Source: Congeria kusceri (lineage: Eukaryota; Mollusca; Bivalvia; Myida; Dreissenidae). From it: a DNA stretch of 64,000 nucleotides. Where the stretch lies: NCBI GenBank assembly GCA_027627225.1, contig CM051029.1:14264159-14328158 (forward strand). The letters are read 5' to 3'. The notes under the pieces were generated by a model that saw nothing but the letters and a program-made list of their open reading frames with translations, was not told where the DNA came from and made no database searches. Positions 37,475 through 48,692 of the stretch are shown piece after piece. The translations under genes and the position numbers were made by a program. The first letter of the stretch is position 1; each line of letters begins with the position of its first letter.

Positions 37475-38300
37475 TTGACTTCTCGGACCCCAGAATGTAC
37501 GGTCCCTACTAAGGAGACTTATCGGACCCCAGAATGTACGGTCCCTACTAAGGAGACTTCTCGGACCCCAGATTGTACGGTCCCTATTAAGGAGACTTCT
37601 CGGACCCCAGATTGTACGGTCCCTACTAAGGAGACTTCTCGGACCCCAGATTGTACGGTCCCTACTAAGGAGACTTCTCGGACCCCTGATTGTACGGTCC
37701 CTACTAAGGAGACTTATCGGACCCCTGATTTTACGGTCCGTACTAAAGAGACTTATCAGAGCCCAAATTGTACGATCCCTACTAAGGAGACTTCTCGGAT
37801 CCCAGATTGTACGGTCCCTACTAAGGAGACTTCTCGGACCCAGATTGTACGGTCCCTACTAAGGAGACTTCTCGGACCCCAGATTGTACGGTCCCTACTA
37901 AGGAGACTTCTCGGAGCCCAGATTGTACGGTCCCTACTAAGGAGACTTCTCGGACCCCAGATTGTACGGTCCCTACTAAGGAGACTTCTCGGACCCCAGA
38001 TTGTACGGTCCCTACTAAGGAGACTTCTCGGACCCCAGATTGTACGGTCCCTACTAAGGAGACTTCTCGGACCCCAGATTGTACGGTCCCTACTAAGGAG
38101 ACTTCTCGGACCCCAGATTGTACGGTCCCTATTAAGGAGACTTCTCGGACCCCAGAATGTACGGTCCCTACTAAGGAGACTTCTCGTACCCCAGAATGTA
38201 CGGTCCCTACTAAGGAGACTTCTCGGACCCCAGATTGTACGGTCCCTACTAAGGAGACTTCTCGGACCCCAGATTGTACGGTCCCTACTAAGGAGACATT
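37475..38300. repeat. 39-bp minisatellite, about 21 units
   Basis: The unit is TCGGACCCCAGATTGTACGG followed by TCCCTACTAAGGAGACTTC. One unit lacks a single C, which shifts the reading frame halfway. The 311-residue plus-strand frame, the 185-residue minus-strand frame and both halves of the shifted frame stay open because 39 is 13 codons, so openness is not evidence of coding. Confidence 0.95.
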
Positions 38301-38479
38301 TCGTGCATTTCATCGATATCGTGCAAATTACGCCTAATTTACATAAACGGCAAAGGCAGTTTACTATGGTATTTTTCCGTTCTGGACAGCAACCTTAACT
38401 ACTGTGAACAGACGCAAGAGACGGCTACAAACAAGATTCGATTTCATGTGAAATTTGCTGCCGATCGAATATACATAAC

Positions 38480-38703
38480 ACACGGCTGAGAGGGTGATAT
38501 GAAATAATATCAATTCGAGAAATGCTAAATAAACGGAGGCGGTAGCCGAGGTTGAATGACTTTTCAAGGGTTGATATTATATAAATAACACATATCTGAG
38601 CGGATGATATGAACATATATCAACCCGAGAAATGTTATATGTACACCTAGGCGGTAGCCGAGGTTGATATGCCGTTTCAAGGGTTGATAATATATTTCTT
38701 TCA
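38480..38703. repeat. Two-copy tandem repeat, about 110 bp
   Basis: Two units share GAGAAATG, GGCGGTAGCCGAGGTTGA and TTTCAAGGGTTGATA blocks, a dispersed-repeat type. Confidence 0.75.
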
Positions 38704-39852
38704 TCCATTTATTATTTATTTTATTATACCAAACAAACTGTAACATATTAAAAACGATTCTTTCAACACTATTGAATATAAAAGCAAACACGCGCAGTCT
38801 AATGACGTCATTGTGTTCGTTGTTGTAACGTCTGTTCGCGTGTTCCGTGATTCGAATGAGTATAACCATTTTAACTATACTAGATCTACATTAATTAAAC
38901 ATTGATTAATTTCATTCTGAACGCTTAATTTACATAATTTATATAATTTTGCTAACATTTTATTGGCGCAATAACGATGCCGATGTTAACATTCTACATT
39001 CTAATGACAATACGGAATCTATTTTAGCACTGTGACATTACGGTTGGTATATGGACAAAATATATAGAGCAGTCACGTGAGGTATACTAATATTACATAT
39101 AACTATTTGCTTTGTTATTTTTGTTCTAATTAGTTAAAACTAGTTAAATAATGGTATAATTGTTTTAATGTTTACTCACTATACTATAGTGAGTAAATAG
39201 TGATTCGGCTGGTGTTACTGTGTCGGATAAGACAGGATGTCAAATCAGACTTGACATATGAAAGAGTGTTGAACATGTTAAAGAATTTGCTATTGATGTT
39301 GACGACACGTTATTACAATCGTGTGATGAAAACGAAAAATACAGGCAAATATTTGTGATAATCTATTTAGAGACTGGGTTCTGGCAATATACGTGCATCC
39401 ATAGTTGATAGGAAGGCAAACCTTATGATCGAGATAGGATATAGATGAGTAATTGTTTATGATCATATATATGTATATGCAATGTCGACGTTACAAAAGA
39501 ACGAACACAGACACATTCACGGATGCTTTTACAATGTCCAAAACATGTTTAATCGGTTGAGTGTCAGGAATAAGCACCAATACGTCTTCTGAAAATATAG
39601 ATTATGTATTTCTGTCAAATAATAACGTTTATACGCACCTTTAATTGGAAACTTACATTATTTTTGTTAGTCCTGGTGTTTTGTTACTATATTTGATGTG
39701 ATAAGGAAAATGTTATGAAAACAACAAGTAACACACATTTTAGCATAAATGTCAATTGTTGTAAGCATTATGACGAACATTTGTGCAATAACAAGTGTTT
39801 TTTCATAAGGTTCTACATTCAACATATAATTTGCTATTATTATTTATTTCAG
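38704..39852. other. Intergenic AT-rich DNA
   Basis: Nothing supported on either strand. Confidence 0.4.
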
Positions 39853-40047
39853 CAATCTCAAGACATCTATGCAGTTTCATAATGTACGATATATTAACGC
39901 GGCAGTCTCTGAACTAGGTCGATGAGCTTTTGATAAGGCAATATATAGAAAACACAGGACGAAAAAGACGGTGTCTGAAATTTTTCCACTGGAAGAGCGA
40001 TATCTGGACGCGGACATCTTACTTCGTGCTATGTTTGTGTATACCTG
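39853..40047 (+). pseudogene. Possible decayed exon, family unknown
   Basis: Between TTTATTTCAG and GTAAAG, a phase 2-2 segment of 195 bases is open except for one TGA at 39923. It reads VRYINAAVSELGR, stop, AFDKAIYRKHRTKKTVSEIF and PLEERYLDADILLRAMFVYT. The composition looks protein-like. The minus strand is also open across it, so this could be chance. Confidence 0.35.
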
Positions 40048-40386
40048 GTAAAGATTATTATATTGTATTTGCGTGCTACCACGTAATTTTAAATACTTTA
40101 TACTGCAATGGTGCTCTTCAGCTGATAATACAGTTAACACTATACTTATTTTAATTCCACTACCAATTGAAACGGGTTGTATGTCGTATTAACGACGTGT
40201 AAATATGGATGCATTCCATTCAGGGGTTCCTGCTACCAATTCCAATTCCAGCAATGCAATTTACAACAGCTGAGGTGACGCATTTCTTTCGCTTTAGGTT
40301 AGATAACAGTAATTCTAATTCCCATAGGGTCAAATTAAAAAACGGAAAACTGTCCATGCATTTTTCTAGCCTTTCCTTTATTTCAG

Positions 40387-40470
40387 ATTGTGCGAGCCTG
40401 GTATCAATTTAAAGATGAAACCCTGTCCTCTCCAAAAATTGCACTAAAACTATATGTCATGTTACTTCTA
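40387..40470 (+). pseudogene. Lectin B first-half exon, frame broken
   Basis: Follows TTTATTTCAG in phase 1. CASLVSI matches the start of C-type lectin domains; TAA follows at once, and a shifted frame reads KDETLSSPKIALKLYV. The right end is uncertain. Confidence 0.45.
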
Positions 40471-40842
40471 AGAAAATGCATCTCATCTGAATGCAGACAC
40501 CGGAAGGAAACAGGGTTTCGGCATACTTCGACAAAAGCCCCATACCACTGTAACCCCCCCACCCCCCCACCCCCAAAGTTCACCTATTAAGTTAGACTGC
40601 GATGAAATGCACCAAAATCTTCCAGACACGCATGTGATATAAGACATAACCACAAAAGGCGTGGATTGTTAGTCATTAGTTCATGAGATTAAACGCAGGA
40701 AATACCCAATTAATGGATAACTTTAAATAAAGTTGCAGTTATATAAAAAAAATCAGATCATTGTTTGTATATGATAACATTCTGTTTTTAATGACAACGT
40801 GTATGTATTCGCCATTTATTATTTAACACAAATGTAATTCGT

Positions 40843-40922
40843 TTGGTGGGTTGGAATAACAGATGAAGATATAGAAGGTGTTTGGAAATTGTTCGTCACG
40901 AATGAGGAAACAACGTTCACAT
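40843..40922 (+). pseudogene. Lectin B middle exon, acceptor lost
   Basis: Matches 36340-36427 (ITDEDIEGVWK). No AG is present at the expected acceptor, and the donor is a weak GTTATA. Confidence 0.65.
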
Positions 40923-41305
40923 GTTATACGTGCTTATGAAATAGCAATTTACATATGTTACATGTCGGCTTGCCAGTTTGTACTCGTAACGTCACGATGT
41001 TGTTAATAAAACTTATTTAAATAACATCAACAAATGAATGTTGCCTGAGGTGCGTAAACTCACCTTGTAACGTTTTAGGTAAAAATGAAGATTTACGCGG
41101 ATTTAACGCTCGTTTGGTAATTGGGAACAACTAAGCATAAAGGTATGTTTACCCGCTTCGGCAATATTCACAAAAGATACATATGGGACAATCGTCAACA
41201 GTCTAACGCAATAAACACGATTTGTTTTCAACTAATTGTTCAAATATTACTTCCCTCACCAGTTTTTGCAAACCATTAGGCGTTAGCCAGTTATTATCAT
41301 TATAG

Positions 41306-41428
41306 ACTTTCTACCAGGAGATGGCGGTGACCACGATACTGAGGACTGCGCTTATTTTCGATATTCTGTTGACTTCCAGTGGTTAGATGTTACGTGCAGT
41401 GTCGGTATTTCGAAATGTGTGAAACCAG
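41306..41428 (+). CDS. Lectin B C-terminal exon
   Basis: Acceptor ATTATAG, donor GTATTA, phase 1-1, 40 open codons. It retains EDC, WLDVTC and the final Cys of the fold. Confidence 0.65.
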
Positions 41429-42734
41429 GTATTAACATAGATACGAAGACATTATTTTCAGCTTTAAAAAGAAATATAAGTTTGATGAATATATCTCCTA
41501 CTGTTGTAAGACTTTATTTCACTCATAAGAACGCAAGGTTATGAATGATTAATACACGGCTGATTCAATCGCGTGTAAAGTATGACAATAACTGGTTCAA
41601 ACAAAGCAATTAAAGGACACTGTTTGTCAGTTCGTTATGAAAGAATTTAGGGTATGCTTAAGAAATTACATGTTTACAACAGTTCTATATGTTGCTTTGC
41701 AGAGGTCATGTAACAGCAGAAACAGCAGAAATAATCGGATAAGCGTTGTAAGAATCGTTCATTATAAATAGCACATAGTTGTCTGTTTGTTTCTTTGATG
41801 GATACGTTTTCTCTACGTCAGTCCGTATACATGTCGCACTGTCCATTTTAATAATACATACATGCACAATAAATGCATTACACAGACGCGCACGCGTACA
41901 CAAACACGCACTCATGAAACGAAATTATTATCAATAAATCAGTACGGTGTTTGGATTGATTTTAAATATTAGAGAAAACGATGCAGGGTGAAATGCTCAT
42001 TACAATCGGTTTGTTGAAGGTTATGTAATTAAACTTCATGAAAAGGTCAAATACCCAATCCAATCATGTTTTATTTTCAGTACGTACATGAACCTTTTCT
42101 AATAGGAAATTCATAAATATAGTGTACACATTTCAAAGACCCGGTGTCATATCGTACTCAGATTTCTTAAAAGGACGTGTACAGTCTTGCAAGGCTTACA
42201 CCACCGATTTATACATCATCATGTAAACCGAATAAATATTAACAAACAATTTGTTTCCTTAGTGTACGTTCTACACTGCCAAAATAATTGCAGCTAAAAA
42301 CAACGTACGTATTAACTGGCTCCTACTATACAGCCAATCCATAGTCTAAGAACGTATGCATATAAACATGCAAAACCTGAAACGCTTGTTATATAAATGG
42401 TATTACATACTACTCGTATATACATGAAAGCACCCACAGGGTGCAGACCACCGTAATAAGACATCGATAATCTGTACTGAATAACAAAACTATATTACAT
42501 AAATATGTGAACTGTAGATGCATACTAACTATAACGTTCCAAATACTCAATCTAGTTTCATAAGTTAAATCAATTATGTGAAAGCCAACTTCTTTAAACA
42601 ATGACTTTAAATTCCGTTTACGTTAGACGCGTAATAAGGTAAATAGGCCAATGTATTGCATTAAATACATTACAGTGACAGTGATGGAAGTAATAATATT
42701 ATGATATTTTCCAGGTTTCTTTTTAACTGAAAAA
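41429..42734. other. Intergenic AT-rich DNA
   Basis: Nothing supported; it would hold the promoter of copy 3 of the Ig receptor. Confidence 0.35.
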
Positions 42735-42786
42735 ATGTCGTTTATGTGGATGTTGCTGTGCCTCACATTTGGTTGTTTCGTCGCAG
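42735..42786 (+). CDS. Signal-peptide exon (copy 3)
   Basis: The ATG lies in AAAAATG and opens MSFMWMLLCLTFGCFVA, a textbook signal peptide. It breaks in phase 1 at GTACGT, the phase needed for the Ig exons of this family. Confidence 0.72.
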
Positions 42787-42884
42787 GTACGTTATAACTA
42801 AACATACACATGGTTACTTTTTTTTTTTTTCGACTAAACTATGTAATATATGTATAATTATTTCATTAAATAAGATAAAAATAG

Positions 42885-43241
42885 TATCTCTCATCATCAT
42901 ACTGATGCCCCTTTACATGTTTTTGCACATCCAAATGAGTGCAACAAAGAGGTCACCAACATCAATAGGCCTGTCGTGTACTTGGTCTGACCAAAGTTAT
43001 TATTCAGTGGGGTTGTATCGGAAAACTGTGTGGGGATCCGATTTTGAAAAGAGTTCGGAAATATCCAGTACGGCAAATAGATGCAGAAAGACATTCGGCA
43101 CTCTACCAGGGTATTTGCAATGCGGCTGTCTAGGTCATGGTCAATTAGGCTGCAACATATCTGATATAAGCAATGAATATGACGGCGATTTGTGGCAATG
43201 CTCGATTCCAGTCAATAACGTCGCACAGTTCAGCAAAGGAG
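42885..43241 (+). CDS. V-like Ig domain exon, open frame (copy 3)
   Basis: Likely acceptor AAAATAG in phase 1; donor GTATGC. The domain has LSCTWSD (B strand), SVGLYRK (C) and GDLWQCSIPV (F), with extra Cys at RCRK and YLQCGCLGHGQLGC, a variable-type fold with added disulfides. The acceptor is AT-rich and the true start may be slightly different. Confidence 0.65.
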
Positions 43242-43289
43242 GTATGCAGTAATGGTAGGGTTCTATTTTCATTTTTATTGGATATAATA

Positions 43290-43320
43290 TGAAAGATGGC
43301 GAAACAATCGAGCTGGTATG
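43290..43320 (+). pseudogene. Left fragment of Ig domain 7 exon (copy 3)
   Basis: DGETIELV matches the B strand of the intact exon (QGETLELV). Upstream, the first half of the exon and its acceptor are not recognisable. Confidence 0.7.
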
Positions 43321-43384
43321 TATGGAAGCGTCCTGGTGCCAGGTGTAAAAATAAAAATATATAAAAAATACTCAATATTATAAA

Positions 43385-43604
43385 ACTTATCTCGTAATTA
43401 CGACTTATTATATCGTAATTACGACTTTTTATCTCGTAATTACGACTAAGTATGTCGTGATAATGACTTTTTATCTCGTAATTACGACTTAGTATCTCGT
43501 AATTACGACTGTTTATTTCGTTTTAAAGACATTTTATCTCGTAATTACGGCATTGTATCTCGTAATTACGTCTTAGTCCCTCGTAATTATGAGATAAAAA
43601 GTCG

Positions 43605-43612
<8 letters not shown>
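43385..43612. repeat. TCGTAATTACGA subterminal array, left
   Basis: About nine copies of CTCGTAATTACGACT-like palindromes spaced near 18-36 bases. Confidence 0.9.
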
Positions 43613-44245
<633 letters not shown>

Positions 44246-44298
44246 AAGAAGAAGAAGAACTACTACTGCTGCTTATGTTTAAGCCATTCACAGCAAAT

Positions 44299-44597
44299 AG
44301 GGAAAGATCTAGGATCAGAAAAGGTATTGGGTGCTGCTAAAATAGGGGCAGGGGGAAAGCCTAACCTGTTCTTTGAACATTTCTAGTAATTACGTAAATC
44401 CAGGTAATTTATAAGTTTAATGCTTTTACATGTAATTAAGGTTTTAGGCATTGACTTTGAATTTGTCATTGTATACTGGCAAAAATATATGATATTTCTG
44501 AAGATATTCAACTGTTGACCTGCCCAGAGTGGCAGCAGGGATGAACCAAACAGGAGCAGGGTGCTGCACCCTGCTATTTAGGGCTCGATCATTCCCT
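44299..44597. mobile_element. Nested 300-bp MITE-like element
   Basis: The ends are imperfect inverted repeats (AGGGAAAGATCTAG left, AGGGAATGATCGAG on the reverse of the right). A hairpin-forming AGCAGGGTGCTGCACCCTGC lies inside. The reverse strand matches 53054-53354 over most of its length. Confidence 0.75.
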
Positions 44598-44754
44598 ACT
44601 GCAAGACATCCTAGAAGTTCGGAATAATTTAAACCCAATGCGAACAATGATCGAATGTGAAGGTCCATACCAATGTGTCTGATGAAAGTAAGGTCACGAT
44701 ACTATTTAGATCTATGAAATATTGCTTCCATCAAATTTTGACTCTTATACAGTT

Positions 44755-45002
44755 TTATCTCGTAATTAGGTAAAAAGTCGAAATTACGAGATAAGAAGTC
44801 GTAATTACGAGATAAGAAGTCGTAATTACGAGATACTTAGTCGTAATTACGATATAGTATGTCGTAACTACGAGATAAAAGTAGTAAATACGATATAATA
44901 AGTCGTAATTACGAGATAAAAGTCGTAACTACGAGATAAGAAGTCGTAATTACGATATAAAAAGTCGTAATTACGAGATATAAAGTCGTAATTTCGAGAT
45001 AT
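44755..45002. repeat. TCGTAATTACGA subterminal array, right
   Basis: About ten copies of AGTCGTAATTACGAGAT-like units, inverted relative to the left array. Confidence 0.9.
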
Positions 45003-45068
45003 GTTTGTTAATATTGATTAATTTTTATTTATTTTTATTTTTACAAATGGCTCCAGGACGCTTCCATA

Positions 45069-45283
45069 GGTATGTGATGCTGATGGTGACCCTAAACCTT
45101 TAGTTTGCATCGTTAACACAACGCGCGAAATTGAGTCGCTCCTAATAGAACAAGAAGCGCACACAACTAAAGCTTACATTCATCGTGCAAGATGTGAATA
45201 TGATGCTGGAAACAATAAATGCCTGGCAAATAATAGTTATAACAATGGACGAAATGAACACATGCTGGCGGTTTTCGTAAACT
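45069..45283 (+). pseudogene. Right fragment of Ig domain 7 exon (copy 3)
   Basis: Continues VCDADGDPKPLVCIVN and CEYDAGNNKCLANNSYNN to a GTAAGT donor. The frame is open up to the insertion point. Confidence 0.85.
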
Positions 45284-45396
45284 GTAAGTAATAGTTTTAA
45301 CTCTAATGCCGTATCCGGTTTCCTAGGAAGTTAATAAATACACGTCAGTTTAAAATGTATGTTTATACATTTATTATCACTTGCGTGTTTGCATAG

Positions 45397-45715
45397 GTTT
45401 ACCAAGAGCGTCGCCCTTTTCACCCCCGATACTAGATTTTGTACCGAGCTCCTAACGATTCTGCTGTGTTCGCCTTCACAATTATAATTGCTTATCCTGA
45501 ACCGGAGACGCCAGCTTTCACTTGGTACAAGCGTGTTGATGACCAATGGATTATTTTGTCCAGAAACAACAACTTTATAGCCAATATCACTGAAGTGAGA
45601 ATGCAAACAAAACGGGCAACTATCCGTGTGCACGTTAGTGATTATACACAATACATGGTGAACGTTTCCAACACACTGGTTTCAAGGATGGAAGTGTTTA
45701 CTTTACAAGCACAAT
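45397..45715 (+). pseudogene. Ig domain 8 exon, frameshifted (copy 3)
   Basis: Acceptor GCATAG. PRASPFSPPI is followed by one extra T near 45437-45440, giving TAA soon after. Beyond it the shifted frame matches the family (AFTWYKRVDDQW, YMVNVSNTLVS). The donor is a weak GTAGGA. Confidence 0.82.
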
Positions 45716-45871
45716 GTAGGAATATATTAGAAAGTTGAATTTGGTTTTCTTTAAGTTATGTTTGTCACACAACTAAAACTTCAGTTGATAAAGTGTTTTA
45801 TTTAATTAGACTGTCGAATTGTGTATGCATATGCATTCGTTTTTTTAATGCACTAGTATTAAATGTTATAG

Positions 45872-46160
45872 CCAGACCGGATGTTCCGAAGTATCTGCGG
45901 ATTGAAGGAGTAGGAAAAGCGTACAGTGTTATTGAATGAATGCCTGGTTTTAATGGAGGTGAAGATCAGAAATGTGTTGTTCGATACAAAGAAGTCGATA
46001 TTGAAAGCTGTATGAGTATCTACGTAGCAAGTTCTATTATAAGCTAATCCTGAAATATTGAGGGATTAACACCTGGCACGACATATAAACTAAAAATGCT
46101 GGCCGAAAATAAAATAGGCAAATCAAGATTGTCTGAAGGAATATTTGAAACAACCCTTGT
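45872..46160 (+). pseudogene. FN3 exon with three stops (copy 3)
   Basis: Acceptor TTATAG. The conserved Trp of ITW is TGA, and TAA and TGA follow near 46045-46055. The end (LTPGTTYKLKMLAENKIGKS) matches the family; the donor is unclear. Confidence 0.82.
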
Positions 46161-46206
46161 GAACATGGACATGCTTGATAATAACAGAGAAATTATATGG
46201 TTACAG

Positions 46207-46314
46207 CTGGCAGTGTTTCTGGAACATCCGCTGTTGGTGATACAGTTGGTGGCGTCTTAGCGATTGCTGTCATCATCGCTGTGGTCATTGTGATATAGAG
46301 ATACATAATGTACG
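46207..46314 (+). pseudogene. Transmembrane exon with stop (copy 3)
   Basis: GSVSGTSAVGDTVGGVLAIA then VIIAVVIVI is followed by TAG where the intact gene has Trp. The donor GTAAGC is intact. Confidence 0.8.
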
Positions 46315-46937
46315 GTAAGCTTACATTGTATATTAGTTGCGTCAGTGTTACGAAAACAACTTTCGCTGTCGGAATCAATAAACATGCATTATGTTATAAA
46401 TGTGCGAACTGGTCTACAGGAACATATAATTCGATGTTTATCTGACTTTTTCTATTTTCCGCCTAGTTTCAAAACGGACGTTTTCGGAGGAAAATGAAAT
46501 GCAAAGGTAATATGAACTAGTTTTGATATTAAGTCAGAGTATCTTATCAATTGTTGTTATAACTTATTATAATACGATGTGTATGACTCTTTTGCGATTA
46601 CTAATACAATTGCTGCTGTATAAACAATGTGAAATATAATAATATGTTAGTAACAGGCTCATTTTACGCCGAAAACTGTAAAGCAAAGTGACAAAGTCGA
46701 CTCATGTTTATACTTCTTAAACTGTAGGTCACCGTCGAATTGTAGTGATTGCAATCAGTACAAAAAAGGTATGCTGAATTTGTTGATTATTATGTATTGT
46801 TAAGTGTCCATGTCGTAAATAAATTCAACTAAGCAATGTAATAATTTAATACAAACTACAAATATACAGTATATAACATGTTGCTAGTTCTGTCCGGATC
46901 GTGTTATAATTTTTATTTAGGGGATGCGTGTTTTCAG

Positions 46938-46990
46938 GCAAAACAACGAGGCCTCAAATACAGATGGAAATTATGCAACCTGTAGATTGG
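46938..46990 (+). pseudogene. Tail exon 2 (copy 3)
   Basis: QNNEASNTDGNYATCRL matches the intact exon at 9866-9918 with the same length and phase. Confidence 0.75.
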
Positions 46991-47219
46991 GTAACGTTAA
47001 ACACAAGTAGTTGTTCATCTAAAAGTCGTCCGACGGCTAATGATAACAACGCTAGTTCCACATTATGATTCTATTAAGATGGGCATTTGCGTTTCATGTT
47101 AAAAATAAGGCCACCAACTCTAAGACAGTTTAAGTATTTATATAAATGCAATATTCCCATACTTTTTACGTTTCACAGTTCACGTCAATTATGTTCACTG
47201 ATGTTTTATAAACTTCCAG

Positions 47220-47423
47220 AATTTCTTCAGATTCTCGTCATGACAATAAGTACGAGATACTAGCCGACTAGAATTACGCGAATACCCGAGTTTATCTTCT
47301 TAAGACACTCTGCGATACAACATGACTTGTACAGACATTCAGTATACGATGACCTCGTTAAAACAAACTGGGATATCAACTGATGATCGGGAATACGTCA
47401 ACATTAAGTTGTCCACTCTTTAA
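47220..47423 (+). pseudogene. C-terminal tail exon, frameshifted (copy 3)
   Basis: DNKYEILAD is followed by TAG through loss of one base, which removes the second ITAM tyrosine from frame. The far end in another frame is DDREYVNIKLSTL then TAA, matching the intact terminus. Confidence 0.8.
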
Positions 47424-48186
<763 letters not shown>

Positions 48187-48642
48187 CGGCGTGAACAATC
48201 AATAGATATCACAAATTACACTATTATGTGATCATTCATGAAGCGTAGCAACTACTGATTTAACAAGAATGAACGAAATATCTTAATACATATTTTCGTT
48301 GTAAGGTCTAGTGTTAAACAAAACGAACAAAAACTTCTGTGGTATCTAACACAAATATATACTACCATTGCCATCAAATACAGTCTCGACAACTTATCGC
48401 ATTTTTATTATTTTGTTTATTTGCACAGACACCAAAAGCTAGTTAAAACGCACTTTCACAAAATGAAAATTAATAACATTGCATTGCAGAATAATTACAT
48501 TTTTCTTTGGTTTTTATCATTTTACAGTGTTCTGACAGGCTTTTATTTTTATGAAGTCTGTTGCCTCTATTAATATTCATGAGTTACTACTTTTCTATTG
48601 TTGTTTATATGCATTGCCGTCTTATTTATACATGACATTGTG

Positions 48643-48692
48643 AAAATAAATAAATAAATAAATACATAAATAAATAAAATAAATAAATAATA
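48643..48692. repeat. (TAAA)n microsatellite
   Basis: Short imperfect AAAT/TAAA run. Confidence 0.85.

Larger units (their letters stand above)
40387..41428 (+). pseudogene. C-type lectin-like gene B, degraded
   Basis: Three pieces of one lectin domain: 40387-40470 (CASLVSI, then a frame break), 40843-40922 (WWVGITDEDIEGVWKLF, then TFT) and 41306-41428 (FLPGDGGDHDTEDCAYFRYS, then WLDVTCSVGISKCVKP). Together they follow the canonical order L-V-S-I, W-x-G-x-x-D-E-x-x-x-x-W, P-G, EDC, WLDVTC, C. The first exon has a frame break after LVSI, and the middle exon has lost its AG acceptor (gene A has TAG, here TAA). The last exon is intact with a GTATTA donor. It is a tandem relative of gene A, about 4.5 kb away, with the 39-bp minisatellite between. 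A functional full-length lectin is unlikely. Confidence 0.65.

Noticed and set aside
37463..38398. 311-residue plus-strand and 185-residue minus-strand frames
   Set aside because: Both arise from the 39-bp minisatellite. The frame changes midway without a stop and the opposite strand is equally open, so there is no coding constraint.
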